From assembly GCA_900708905.1 (NCBI GenBank), contig CAADRB010000020.1, forward strand, positions 537,222-601,221: a stretch of DNA of 64,000 bases, read 5' to 3'. The notes under the pieces are model-generated. The model did not search any database. It saw only the letters and a list, made by a program, of their open reading frames with translations, and had not been told where the DNA came from. The position numbers were made by a program, and so were the translations under genes. This document shows positions 39,501 to 54,500 of this stretch, one piece after another. Each line of letters opens with the position of its first letter. The stretch's first letter is position 1. This stretch comes from Hymenolepis diminuta. Its lineage: Eukaryota > Platyhelminthes > Cestoda > Cyclophyllidea > Hymenolepididae.

Positions 39501-42500
39501 ACTCACCTCTCGATTAGTTGATCTTGTCAGACGGTTTGAAGGCGGGGTTAGAGGTAATGCGTCGAGGGTTCTTGTCAACCTCATAGCTGCGTATGTTGCT
39601 GTGGAGCAGCACTATCAACATGGTGAGTTGAAGCAATATCTCTAAGTATTTCTCAACACTCATTTGTTTCTATATCTTCCTCTACCGTTCATCTTGAAAG
39701 AGAAGAATTAAAGTAGCAATAATCCAGACGGTAAGGCTGCTGAAAAAATTTAACCAAGTTAGACTAGAACTGCCTTTTTTCAAATCTAATAATCTTCTTA
39801 AAGCTGATGGGACAACAATCCCTCCTAGAATCGCAAGGTCAAGAGTTGAGTTGGAACGTTAGCATTAAATAATCATAGACGAAAGAGAGAGCGGAAGAGA
39901 TAAAATAGTAGGAAATAGAGAAGCTGGATATGAACGTCGAACCAGCGTATATGTGCGCGTTGCCGTTTGAAAAAGCTGAACAAGACACGCTGACATGTAT
40001 TATCTAGTTTTTGTGTCCTTTGAGTCACCTTGTGGCAACTAGTATAAGCAGACATATCAGTCACTGTGTGCATACTACGACATTTTTATTTAGATCGCTT
40101 CCTCTTACATTGTGCGAGTTGCAATTGCTTGTATAGACAAATGGGAAACGGGGAGATAAATCATATTCAGGCTACCCCAATATTAAAATATTGAGTCGGG
40201 AACAGTTGTCTTGAAGTTTGATATCAAGAAACTCATTTTGTTGTTATTAATTTATTCATTTCAGTCAACAAATGCGCGTCAATCTAACTTATTGTCATTG
40301 CCTATGACATAAGGAACTATGTAACTAATTAAACAATGTTACAATTAAAATTAAATTTTCTGAATTATTGTTCGAAAAGGATTGGAGATTTTAGGACCGG
40401 ATAATTGTTTAGTCCGATAAGTTAAAGGTGGTTCATCCTACAAGCAGATTGCAGGTTTTATCTTCCTTCTTTTTTGCAAAATCTGATTAAATTACATGCA
40501 TTTTCTTTTTAGTAGCTAACAATCGGATAGTCGGGTTTTTTGTTACTTTTATGATGGTCACCGTACTAATGTTTACTTATGTACTATTCAGGGTTTGTAG
40601 AGTTTTAATCTCAGAGACTTTCTGCAAACTAGCCACTGATAGGCAGTTAAAGAAATTATCATCTTTTAATAGTTACAAAGTAAAAGCTTTTAGCTTGAAG
40701 ATCCCCTTGATACAAGCTTGTGAAGAAGAAATTAGCAATGCAACCGCTCTTCTAATTTTCCACACTGTCGGATGTGTGCCTCCATTTAATTGTTCCAAAT
40801 TCACGATTTAAGGAGAAAATGCTTACACAAATATGACTTTTTGGGTAAAATATTATAAATTTAAAGCTGGGAAAAAACGTCAAAATGCAAAAAGGATTAC
40901 CATAAATTCCTGCAAGTTATGCTTCCTTTTGCCCAATTCCTATCCTTGATACGAATTTTAAATATTTGGGTTTCTTGTTATTCTATTTTGAGAATGGTAA
41001 AGTTTTTAAATGAACAGTTTTTATATTATAATCCACAGCACGATTGGAAAATTTTCATTATTTGAGGGCAACTGAAATTTGTTAACAGCATGTCTAATAA
41101 ATGATAAAGAAGGAGAAATTGAAAAGACGGTGGAAGTAAAATCAAGGTATCGGTGAGCCTTGGTCTGATTTTTGAATTTTCGATTTGGTTTGCATAATAT
41201 TTACTGAATGATTAGTTTACTGTCTAATGTACAAATTTCATCATTTGTCACCGGGATTGCTGAACAGATTCTATCCATGATATCCAATATTTATTGGTCG
41301 CTTTTTAACCAATATCTTATCATAGTAAAGCTGAGATACCCAAAAGGTTAAGTCTTTCTAGCATACTATTTTTATATCTTGATATATTCTAGCACTTAGA
41401 TTGATCAAACCTGAGTTACCATTAAATTTTACTTTTCTTCAAATTAATTTACATACTATGCAGTAATACTATTATTATGTTTTATGTTTGTATGAGGCTT
41501 ATAACGATAAGAAACAAGATTTTCACCTCTTTAAAAGAAAAAAGCATTTGCTTCTATTGTTGAATAGAAGCAAGACTAAAAGACAAAGCAGTTGCAATCA
41601 TTATTTAATCAAGCTAAAGTATTACAACCAATAAATTAGTTAATTACATAAGGGATGGGAGGATCAGGCCATTCCTTATCGCGTGTAGTTGAGGAAAGGT
41701 CTAGTAGTAGAGGTAATAGAGCTTCTCACATATCTAATGATATGAGAGGTTTTTCGCAAGGTATCTTATTTGATGATACTCCTGAAGAAGATATACAAGA
41801 CAGCAAGAATAAGTAGCACTACTGTTACTTCGACAAATCTCGTTTTACACGATGCCTTCAAATGCTGTTCGATATGCATTGTTGGCATTCTCGAATCAAT
41901 TAATAAAAACTGTAAGTTTGTCACCTGATTGGTTTCATTCGAAGTTTATAGTATTTTAAACTTATTGGCCCTTCGTAAACCAATCAGTGTTGAACAGTAA
42001 ACAAATATCATTCAAAATATTAATATTTCAAAACAGACATTATAAATTTCAGTGGCAAATCTATTTTGGGTAGGAAAAAGTTATTTTGTTAGGTTGTAAT
42101 TAATCCCCATAAGAAACTAAGAATCTTTCTGATGCCTAACAGTAGACAACAGTCTTTTCGAGTTAGGAAGCCAAGGATTCTGTGGAAAATGTGCCTATGC
42201 GATGTTTAGGAAAGCTGAAATGTGTGAACCGCAGGCAGATTAATCGAGTTTTTACGAGAGAGTATGGGTACAAATCAATATTTAATGTGCTAGTGTGTTT
42301 TTGGCACAAGGGGAAAATGCACTGAGTGCATTGACTGATGTCTACACTCAAATGATGGAATCAAAGAAGCATCTGAATTAAGATGATGCGCAAATGTAAT
42401 TTTTGAGTAGTAAGTGGAAGAGTAATTGTTCATATATTGATTTTCACTTCAGGGCAATATGACCGTTGCGTAACGCTACTGTTTTCCCGTCAAAAGGAAT

Positions 42501-45500
42501 CAACTGGAAGTACAGGTAGTAGTGGGGGTTGTGGCGGTAGCACTGGTGATCTGTCCTCAACCGCCACAGATCTTCTACCTCATCTCTCAGGTTCCCCCAG
42601 TTGCCCCGAGTGGATCACGAGTTTGGCAGATCCTACTGTCGTTGCTGATGTGGTCGCTGTCCATTTCTCACATCATCATTTAGCTGCGAAGAATGCTCTC
42701 GTTTGCGGGCTGATCGAGAGAAGTGGGGAGTTGCGAGAAGAATTGTTTCCAAGACTCGCCAAGGACCTCTTCGACTCGCTCACCGCTCTCACTCAACTTG
42801 GACAGGCAGAAAATGCCAAAGTGGCCCTGTCGGCCAGGAAATTCCTCATTTCGGCTCAATCTCCGCCCTATGAACTTAGAAGAAATCAAGTGAGTGTTTT
42901 ATTTTTATTTTAAGAGCAAATGATCGTTTATGGTTTATGTCAAATGGGGGCGAATTGAGGACCTGAATATACGGCTTTCATTATAACAAAAAATTTCATC
43001 CGTTAAAGATAAGGATTCATCTCTATCTGAAATGCCGATTTTTTCTTGACTTGACTTGACTTCGTTTGGAGCCTAGCTTGAAATGCTGTTGGATGGAAGC
43101 TTGCACCGAATGTCTCTTTCATTGACGATGGCTTATTGTTATGTATTTTTACAATCGATTACTCCACTTAACGTTTCTATCAACTTTGACAGCAGAAAAA
43201 AATACTTATAGAAGCGGAGCAATGTATAAGATTGAATAATAGCGCCTATCCTGTCTACTTGCCCTAAGAGCTAATCGTTAATATAAACTGGGGTTTGCGC
43301 TTTCCAGACAGAAGTATATTGAATCCGTTCCTTTGAGAAACTTATTTTACCATCCCCTTACTGGATGTTATTAATTGGCCCGATCGTACCAATGGACATT
43401 GACCTTGACTATGTTTTCGAAGTTGGATGGATGACAATGACAACTTATCGAATGGGTAAACTACACATGTCTCCTTATGGGCTTGGGAAGTTTAGTGCAT
43501 AATCCAGATAAGAACCAATTAAACAAATCGTCCTTTCCTATGGAGTTTGTTTTTCAAATTCATCGAATGCATCCTCATGTCGCAGAACTATGTTTAATTT
43601 TAGTAATTCGAGACAAATTGACTTCTTTTCTTGTTAAGAATTTTCAGGATCTTTTTTTATGACCAGGACATACTAATCAGAGACGTTAGGTATGATATAA
43701 AGATTCCAGTTTTGGGTTTTATGCTCAATTAGTAGTAAATAGATATTAGTGCTGCTTTATATCTACTGCTTGTTGGTATCTTAATATCACAAGATCTATT
43801 AGGAAGTGATGTGAATGATTGGTGGCAATGTTACAGATATTCCGTCAGAAACATACGTGAATACTAAATAGCATATCTGCCAAGTTCTTATTATTTTTTC
43901 CTATACATCTAGGTGGAATCGCTAATCCTCTCTGCTATCAGCACATTTGGTGACGGTAATTCAACAGCCGAGAACTTACAACGCCTGATCACATCCGAGA
44001 CCTCGGTGTTTGACGTCCTGCTGGAGTTTTTCTATCACCAGAACCCCAATGTTGTTAATGCAGCCTTGGAGGTCTATGTGCGGCGGGCCTACATCACCTA
44101 TGAACTGACTGGTCTTCACCATGCTTTGATCACGCCAACTAGTGACAAGGCTACTATTGTTCATGCCATATTCTTTCGATTCCTTCTACCTAATGCCACT
44201 ATGCAGAAGTGAGTTGTTCGTCTTATTCTCTAACGTTAAGTGTGAAGTCTTCCACATTTGGATCTAAATACAAAAGGAGAAGGAATAAAATTGAGTTAAA
44301 ACAGTAGTAATTTTACGCCTACCTCAATCGATTCAAATCAGCCAGTCAGATAAAATTCTGTTGAAATAATTTATTGGTATTTGTTGGACTATTTATAAAT
44401 TGATGGTGACACCACCGTACTATTTAATGGAGCTCAAAAGGCCCATGTCATTAACATGATGAACCATATGACCAGAAGATCTGGAATTTTTTAATTGCAG
44501 ATGTTAACCGTTAAACAACCATCAAGTAAAACTACCAGGCGCATTTGGGTAACGTTTTAGTCCGAATCTTGTTTTGACTAGAGGGAAAGCATTCTCTGTT
44601 GGTAAGTTTTAGTACGTTTGATCTTTTATAACTTTAAATGTGGATCTGGCACGACAAATGTGTGCACTGGCCGCATATTACACTAAAGCATTGTCTAGAA
44701 GTTAGAGGACATACTGAGGTCGAATATGATATGAAATAGACGAATGATATGATAGCAATCGGTTCGGATGGTTAGGAACGGATAATTTCTCGAAACGAAA
44801 TTATTAATATTCGAATTTTGATAGAAACTGTAACATTACCTTTGCTATATGTTATCCGCTTATGAAAGATGACAAAATCTTCAAATCACGGCAACCCTAA
44901 CTGTGGCAGATACGAGAAAAGAGACGACCAGTCCAGATGACGATAGACACTAGAAACATTCTGGACTAAGTCAGTTTGGATTATGATGTTTATTTTAGTA
45001 TACTACTAACATCAACACTTCTACACAGAGTGAAAAGTAATCAAAGAGGGTTATTTCTTCAGACTTTTTATGGCATAATTAGCAAGAAACTACAATTGAC
45101 ATTTAAATTCAGAGGTTTAACTTACTGCAGGTCCTAAAGGTCGGGATGGATGACTTTGCGAAACCAAGTCGTCAATATTTAAAGTATATTTTGATTTGAA
45201 TTTTGGTAAATACTGTAGTCGTTGATATTAAACGCTCTTGGACTCCTAGTAAGGACTTGGTGATGCTATCCATTGTGTTAAATTTTGTTGCCTCTAGATG
45301 CACGTTTCCAAGCGTATTATATTCATCATTTGACGATGAATTGAAAATGCGTATTCGTGTGTGTGACTATTCATAGTACAATTATTTTTTTTTAATTTCG
45401 GTGACATTGTTTTATTATACAGGAGAAGTGAAAGAAGATATCAAAAGTAAAGCCCAAACTTTTACAAAGAAAAATCCTCAATTTCTCCAATTTTCAAATC

Positions 45501-48500
45501 ACACACTTCATATAAAGAATGGCTTGCTCTTTTCATTTATTATTACTATTATTATTGTCTATAACAATACACGAATTTTCTCAATTATGATTATATGAAA
45601 CAATGGAAATCGGTTAACAGAAAGTCCAGTAAGTGATAAAGGAGAGAAGATCGAAAAAATGCAAGGAGTAACGTCAAGGTACTAGAGCCTTACTTTATTA
45701 GATTTTTGGGTTCGGGCTATACAGCATTCCCTTTATGGGTAGCTTACAAAACTCAAATGTTGTGATTCGTCTTCTGAATTGCAGCAAATACTTGTCTATA
45801 ATGTTCAATGCTCATTGACCGGTTTTTTAGTCAATAAGGTCCAGTTTTGTCACTTCTTCCAATAGTTGGGGAGGCAAAATGATCTCATATGATATGCAAC
45901 AGCTTACAGTGTTGGCATAGCAGAGCTGAGACAGATAAATGTTTTAAGTCATCAGAGTTCCATAAGTTCCCCTCTTTATTACAATCCTTACGAAATTTAA
46001 AGTAGAGACTAGGTTGTCTGAATTTCTATTTAAAGAAAAAGACCTAATGGTAACCCAACTGCAGCTTTTTGGCTACATGAAATTCTCCATTCGTGTGTCT
46101 AGAGTTTGGGAAATGATTTGAAACTGACTGAGATTAAAAGAGAATAACTGTTTTCAGGATTTGAATGCACTATTCCTGACGGTAAGGGTTGCTGCATAAA
46201 GCGAAAGTGTCTAATACTGAAATAATAACAACAGTCTGTCCTCGAAACCAGTACCACTAATAAGGCCAAAAAGACAAATCTGTTCTAAATCGCATTACAT
46301 TGTGTTTTTACTTGTATCGAGGGCATGACAGACGGTTCGTAACCTTAGTTGAGGGGTCATCAAAGCATAGTACAATTCGCTAAAACAGATAGAGAGCTAT
46401 AAGTCCACTTGCTCAATAACTGGAAGATGTATTAATAATACATTAGTACATAATCTATTAATAATCTCTTTTCGTTTTTTTTCCCAGCAAACTGTGGAAG
46501 CGAGCAATGCAAGCCAAGAGTTGTGGCTCAATGGAATCCGATTCCCACACATCCAAATACTACATTGGCAATACCGAAATCTCCTATAGCCCTCCAGGAG
46601 AAAAAATCTCTACTGATTTCGACGACTCCGACGCCATCTTCAATCTCTCTTCCTCCGCATCTAAGGCATGTGGAGAAGAATTCGTCGACAGCACTCAGCA
46701 TCCTGATCTGAACTCCTGGTTCTCGTCCGATGGTAAGACTCCCGAATACATTCGTTCCTCTACAGATCTTTCCCGTCAAGTATCGGCGGTTGATGGAAGT
46801 GAACAAGAAAGTGTTCCTCGCAACTTTTCCGTGATTGATATTCCCTCACATGGAATCTCGGCAGAATGGCGAAAACAGGAGATTCACAATCGAGAGAGGC
46901 TTGGAGCTATTGTTGTCTTTAACTCATTTGAACATATGAAGCTGTAAGTGTATTGAAATTTCGTTATTCCATGACCCTTTCCTTTAGATCCTTCCCAGCG
47001 TTTATGATTCGGTTTGAGCAAAAGCAAAAAATCATGATGATGGATAGGAGAGTAGGTGGTCGACGTCAGGGTAGTTTTCCAACGAGTCTAACTTGTAGGA
47101 ATAGTATTGTGGCTTTCCAGGATCCTCCCTTCGAAACGGTAAGTACTTTGCATCCCTCGTAAAAGACTTGTTGCGAGCTGTATGCAATTGTTACTAAATG
47201 TAAAGCTATAAAGAATAGGAAGTGAGATCAGTACTTTAATAAGTCTAAGCAATGAGAACGAGACGGTTACAAAAGCTGATGATAGGAGGAGCTGCAGATA
47301 GAGATAAGGCGACTGAATACTTTGACTGCAGTTGATAAGAGAGCCGTGTAGATGTGCGGTATAAGCGGGAAGCGTTATAGTCGGAACAAGTGGAAGATTA
47401 CGTCTGGGTATATATAGTAAGTGTCGGTTAACAGCTGAAATAGTTAAGTTAGTATGAGAATCCACTTGAGAAGGCAGGGATAAGGAATCAAAAAGATGAA
47501 GAAGTGTTGTCTAACAATCAATCGAGTTTCGTCAGTAGTTTGATAGATTGTCAAATTTATAGTGGCTTCGACAATTTCCAAGCCGTCTAAAACTCAGTTG
47601 CCCTAGCAACAGTCAATCATGCATTAATCACCAAAATTAAATTTTCAAGTGAATCTTAATTGAAGCGCTCCAAATGAAATTGCTTTAGAAGTTCTGGAGG
47701 TCTTAATATGTTCACCTCTTTTTCCTCCTGTCCAGACGAATGCGAATGATGAACCGATAAATGTAATGAATATTGGCATTAGGTGGCCACCTGAAGGACA
47801 GGAGGAACCAAGTGAAGAGGCAACAGTGAGAATGTTGGAAGGATTCTGTCAAGAACAGTGTGAGAGACTGAAATCGGTTGGTGTCCGACGTATCACCTTC
47901 ATGCTTATTACGCCGGTGAGTTTTGCTTTTGAACGCTCATTTTATTCTTGCAATACCTCATTCATTATAGCAATATGATCATTAATTCGAAAATTGAATG
48001 TCATTTATATTAAATCAAAATTTCTTAGTTTTTATTTGTTTTACTCTAAAATAAAAGCATGGCTCGCTTCCAAGGTACTAGTTTTTGTTATTCTTAACAT
48101 TTTCTGAAGCAAAAGTACTAATTATTTTAAGATGGAAAAGGCAACAAAAGTGTGTAGCAAGAAGTTATGTTGTTGAGGTAAGTTTCTGTTTTATTTATCA
48201 CCTTCCCGAAGGCAAGTAAACTTTAGTCGTGAGAAAGCATCTAAGTCGAAATTTTGTTCAAGAGGATATGATTCTCCGAACATGACCTAATATTGTCTAT
48301 AATTTGATCGTTTATATACCAGAGATTGTATCGCTAAGTGGCTATTATAGGATATTTTATCTACGCGATTAACTTATAGGGCAAATTTCCACTCCTATTT
48401 AACTATCGTGCGCGAGATGACTTTAAAGAGGATCGGGTGTACCGAAACCTAGAGCCCGCTCTCGCTTTCCAAATGGAAATCAATCGATTGCAGAACTACG

Positions 48501-51500
48501 ATCTCGAACCCATCCCAGTTCTCAATCGGCGCATGCAAATGTACTTTGGTCAGGCTAAGGTGCGTTTTTATGGCCATATCTACTGAAGTTTTTTAAGTAT
48601 AATGATCATTCATTTCTCTAGATCTCACAGGGCCAGGGTGCAGTAGACTTCCGATTTTTCGTCCGCAGTATGATCCGTCATGCAGATCTCGTTTCAAAGG
48701 AAGCTTCTTTTGAGTATCTCCGATCTGAAGCTGAGCGTACTCTCTTAGAAGCTATGGATGCACTAGAGATGGCCTTCTCTCATCCAAAGGCAAATTTCAC
48801 AACTGGAAATCATATTTTCCTAAACTTCGCACCTACGCTATTATTAGAAGATATCGCTCAATTGCAAAGCACTGTTAGAAGTACCATTCTGCGTTATGCA
48901 ACGAGATTAATTAAATTACGTGTTAAACAGGTATGATGTTCAGTCTACTTATTTTTCTGCAGTAAAATTGTCTTTCTGATTTGACTTCTCATTGCTTGTA
49001 GGCTGAGTTGAAACTAGTAATTCGACACAGTAAGAATGGACCGCGAATCCCAATTCGATTAATTATTTCGAACGAGCAAGGCTACAGTCTGGTGCTTGAG
49101 CTATATCGTGAAGTGCCTAATCCACGGACGGGGGCAATTCATCTCGTTTCCTACGGGGAACGAAAGGGATCCTTGCATGGTACTCTTGCATCAGCTCCTC
49201 ATCAAACCAAAGATTTCCTTCAATTGAAACGCTTTCAAGCTCAGAAGTACAGCTCGACTTACGTCTACGATTATCCTGTAGTATTCAGACAAGTCCTTGG
49301 GGAGGTATGGAAGTCTTTTGGTGGTTCCCCTCCTGCTTTGTCTTCGTGTACTGAATCAGCGAATGGTAATGGCCGGGATCTTGACGCTGGAAAGAACTTG
49401 ATTGAATGCAAGGAACTATGTCTTAACTCTGCTGGAGAGCTTGTACATGTTGATCGACCCCCTTGCTTAAACAAGGTTTGTAAAAATTTCATTTTACTTT
49501 TTACACATAAGTAGTTGGTCACAGTAATTTTTTTCGTTCTTCTCACTAACAGATCGGGATGGTCGTGTGGTATATTGTGATGCGAACTCCAGAGTATCCA
49601 GAAGGTCGTCCCATGATTGTAATTGCTAATGATGTTACTCACAATGCTGGATCCTTTGGACCTTGTGAAGATCTTGTCTTCTATAGAGCTAGTGAATTAG
49701 CACGACGGCTAGGTATTCCGAGAATTTTCCTTGCTGCCAACACAGGTGCTCGAATTCGATTGGCTGAGGAGGTCAAGGCTGCTTTCAAGGTCGCATGGGT
49801 GGATGAGAAGAATCCTGTCATGGTTAGAATTCACATAGATTTTATTTAAAAATTAAATAATACTGTCACAGAATGCACTTTTTTCTGTTAATTGGGGTTT
49901 CCACTGTAAAGTCTGAGATGAATAGGCACTAAACTAATTATAGATATAACTGCTCTAATCAATGCTATATCTTCTCTTTTTAAGGGCTTTAACTACCTCT
50001 ACCTGACGCCAGAAGACTATGAACGACTAAAAAAGTTTAACTCTGTAAACTGTGAGAAAATCGTTGAAGCAAACGGCGAAGAACGTTACAAGTTAGTGGA
50101 TATAATCGGTAAGGAGTTTGACATCTCTGCCGAAAATCTTCGCGGTTCCGCCCTAATTGCTAGCGAGACAGCTCAAGCTTACGAGAAGTGCTTTACTCTG
50201 AGTGTCGTAACCAGCCGAACAATCGGTATTGGTGCCTACCTTGTTCGTTTAGGACAACGAGTTATACAAATTGAAAACTCCCATATCATCCTCACTGGCG
50301 CTATGGCTTTGAATAAACTTCTTGGCAGACAAGTCTACACTGGAAATGGTCAGCTCGGAGGTGTTCAAGTCATGGCCAATAATGGTGTTTGCCACCTTGT
50401 TGTTCCTGATGAATACTCTGCTATGCAACAAGTTGTCGACTGGCTTTCCTTTGTACCTATTTCCCGTGGAGCTCGATTACCACTACTTAGAGGACCTTAT
50501 CCTGATCCTATCGATCGAACAGTTGAATATATGCCTTCCAGAGAGCGTACAAATGATGATCCAAGATGGATGTTCACAGGAGTAATGAGTGGTCAGCTGC
50601 AGACAATTTCAAAATCGCCTCCTGCATCGGCGGAACCACGAACTGATCAAACGTGGTTGTCAGGCTTTTTCGATCGTGACACCTGGCGGGAGGCGCTAGG
50701 AGCTTGGGCTGCTGGAGTGATTGTGGGCCGTGCAAGGCTCGGAGGTATCCCCTGTGGTGTGATCACTCCGGAAACTCGAGTCTCAGTGTGTCGGGTGCCA
50801 GCGGATCCTGCTAATCCTGCCTCTGAAGCCCAGACTATTAATCAGGCGGGTCAAGTATGGTACCCGGACTCGTCCTATAAGACAGCGCAAGCTATCGCTG
50901 ATTTTGCCCGAGAGGAGATTCCGCTCTTTGTGTTTGCGAATTGGAGAGGTTTTTCGGGTGGATTGAAGGATATGTATGATCAGGTATGTTGAATGTGCAG
51001 AATATGAAATGCATATGTACGATCTCAATTCCCAAATATAACGTATTTAAATGTATATTGAAACCATAATATTCTGGAGAATGCAAATAGAAGTAATTAT
51101 TTGCATCCTTCCAAGGGAACCTAGCTTCTACTAAGATAGTTTTATGAAGTAGTTGATATTTTAAATCTTTTACTGATTAATTCATGCAGTTCTATGTTAT
51201 GCTAAATTCAGTTGTTGATGCCCAACATTTAGAATTGTTAATCAAAAATATTTCTTCGAGAAGGTGAGTTTTTATTTTCTCGCGATTATCCACCACGTAT
51301 TCGGGTATACGTCGTACCCCTTGCGGTTTGATAGACTCGGTAAATTTTAAAATAATATTTGCATTTAGATCTGCATGTTTTAGAAGTGCATGACTGAAGG
51401 AAACGACCTCCTGCTAGTTCAAAATTTATCAAAATATGCTAATTGAGATAGTGATAGAGAGCGATGACCATATTGCTTGATCTAGCCAATGGCCACGCTG

Positions 51501-54500
51501 AGCTTTCGGCTCGGATTCTCTATTGGTCCACTTTGTGTATAGGCGTGTGTTTCAGTTTGGTCTAGCCATGTTGCGAGCCTACTTCTAACACGCTTGTAAC
51601 TTATATCTTAACTGGATCCAGTTACTTTAACGGTAATCACAAAAAAAGTCTAATTTATGCCTATTGGAGTGGCATAGGCATATCAGTACTTATCAGTACT
51701 TAGTGGAGAGAGATGACAAGGACCACCAAGTGGACACATATGAGAAGATAAAACGGGGAGAGACCACACTTCTGTACAATCTTTCCAAATACCAGTCCAT
51801 TTGTCATCAAAGGAGTATACCACAGTATCTAATTTAGAGTAAGAATTAAACTTTAAATAGTTTATCCATGGCAAATGTACTATATATGTACTAAAGAACT
51901 GCCTGTAGATTATTTCACAAATAGGAAGGTCAAGGCTTGAGTGGAGAAAAAAGACACAATGTGCACCAAAAATAAGAATACGTGAACCAAACGATAAAAT
52001 ATTAATGAGGATTGAGAGATCAAGAGCAAGGTGCCTGGTCAGAGGGTACGAAAATCGCGTTGCTTTACACAACTTAATTACGCCACATGGAGTGAGTTAA
52101 CTGTTGCGCATCCTTTGTTTGTTTGATGGACGGTCATGATGAAGAATGATACTATCATACGACTAGACCGAAGAAAAGTTTGTGCCATCGTACGCGAGTT
52201 AGGTCTTTATAATTATACGAATAGAAATGTGAAAAATTAAAAGATGCCTTGATATTTAGTGCGTTATCAACTTTTACTTAGTTTAGGTGAATGATGTATC
52301 TGGTGAACGAATCGAAGCCTGACGATCTGTAAACGAGTTAATAAAACGTGCGTCATGCATGTGTCCATTTTAGTGAAATGGTCATTTTAATCATTCCTAA
52401 TTGAATCCCTAATGTGTTATCTTTCATCCATTCCAGGTGCTGAAATTCGGTGCCATGATTGTTGAATCCCTGCGAACATATCCCACTCCAGTATTCATCT
52501 ACTTGCCTCCTCACGCCGAGTTACGTGGAGGTGCTTGGGTAGTTATCGATCCGGCGATCAATCCCGACCGCATGGAGTTCTTCTGTACCCCACAAACGTG
52601 TCGTGGCGGTGTACTGGAACCTGAAGGCACAGTCGAGATTAAGTACCGAACACCTGATCTCCTTTCAACCATAAATCGCCTTGATGACCAGTGTGCCCAG
52701 TTAGCAAGAGAGATCACCGCGGCTAAATCCGCTACTCCACAGTCGTTTGCTGTTGTGAAAGAACTACAGGATAAGCTAAAAAAAAGGCAACAGGATCTCC
52801 TTCCTATCTATCACCAGGTAGGTTAATTAATTAGTAATGTAATAATAGCTTTTGGTTTTTGAGATTTGGGGCTCTGTTCACTTTTACTGACAATAGCGTG
52901 AAATGTTACTTCATCTGTTTTAATTTATGAACAGCACAGTCAAGTGCCGTCTTCTTTTATCTCACCAGGTCGCCCATCACTTTGCCGATCTTCATGACAC
53001 CCCAGGACGTCTAGTAGCACGAGGTCTTGTCCACGGCATTGTGGAGTGGCGATCTTCACGTGCTTTCTTCTTCGCTCGTCTCTCGCGACGTCTTGTAGAA
53101 CAGGACGCTGTCCAACGACTTCGACGTGCTCACAATCCGACCGTTATTCCTAGTGCAAGTACTCCCCACCAAGCCCTCTATGATCCATTTGTCTGCCGCA
53201 AAGGTAATTATCTATGCAGGCCATAGATTTCGAGTCAGTTGTATAGGTTAGGAAAGTTTTTTGTGACAATCAGGGCTCTCGGTGTGGGACCACGTGGTAA
53301 ACTCCATTTTTGACACAATAACCGGAGAACGATTGAATTTTCCCTGTCGTCTAATGTGTCTAGTTTGTCTGTCTAATCATTTGTAATTGGTCCGATATAA
53401 TACGATGTGATCTAGTAAAGACGTAATTTTATCTGAGGTCTTCAGAGTTACAATCAACTATTATCGCTATGCCCAGTAAACACCTTAGTTCTAGAGGATG
53501 CTGGATGTGAGAATGAGGACAGAATTTGGTCGCCGGCAATGGAAGTGATTGTAAATGAGAAGTTCGGGTAATTTGTCTCTAATTATAAGGCTTAGACCTA
53601 CATATCTACCCGAGAATAGAATCATTGATTAGGAACAGACGGAGTTTAATAGTTGATGAGCGGTCTAGCTTTGAGCATCATAAATCAGTTGCACATTTGG
53701 AAAACTGTATCCCAAGGTCTGTTGTATCCTTCCATTAAGCTAACAGTCTTCCAGCTTCTGCGATCTTTACATCAAAACGAGTTAAAAGGTTCATAAAGCT
53801 CTTCTCTGCATTTGGTTCCTTGCATTGAGAGGAATCAGTAATCACTTAGCTGATTACTCATTTTTAAAGTGTGAGAGAGAAGCAAGGAGTGCTAAACTGA
53901 AAACGTTAGCGGGTGGGTACGAGGTCTGGTGAATTTTGGAAAATCAGTAATTTGCTTGAAGGGCTGGCTAACGCTGGGTACTGTACAAAGTTATTACGAT
54001 CCCTTACCTTAATTTTGATTTTTTTTTCTGCTGTAGGAGAACAACCGCATTTTAATCTCCCTACTGTCCTGGAGAAGCCTGGCGGCACTACTCCTGTTAC
54101 CGGAATCAGTTCAGCTAATGAAGAATCCGAAATCTTGCTAAGTACTTCGGAACTTGCATGCAAGTTGATCGCTGAAATCGGTAAGTTTGCCTATTTCAGA
54201 GTTCTGGCCCTGGTTTGTATTTCTATCATCGAGTTGTCTGACAGTCTGGGATTTTAGGGGAAAGGTCAGTAAAATTTAACCCTCGACAAATTTTGAGTTT
54301 TCTGCCTAAGTTTGGTTCTGGAATTCCTCCCTTTTTTGACTATTTCAATTAATGTTTAAGACAGGACAATCACCCATCAATGTGACGAGTCCGATGCCCA
54401 TCGGTGCACATCCATCTGCTCTTGCTAAGTTTGACTAATAAACAGGGTGCAGAAATCGAGTAACTCACCCTAGGGACTCGGCGATGCTACCACTCTACCC

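Noticed and set aside
47088..47465. 125-codon open frame on the minus strand
   Set aside because: It overlaps an ACC exon antisense and continues into intron; no family resemblance.
51683..52072. 129-codon open frame on the minus strand inside ACC intron 26
   Set aside because: No recognisable motif, no good start context, composition like the surrounding intron, and no splice partner found.
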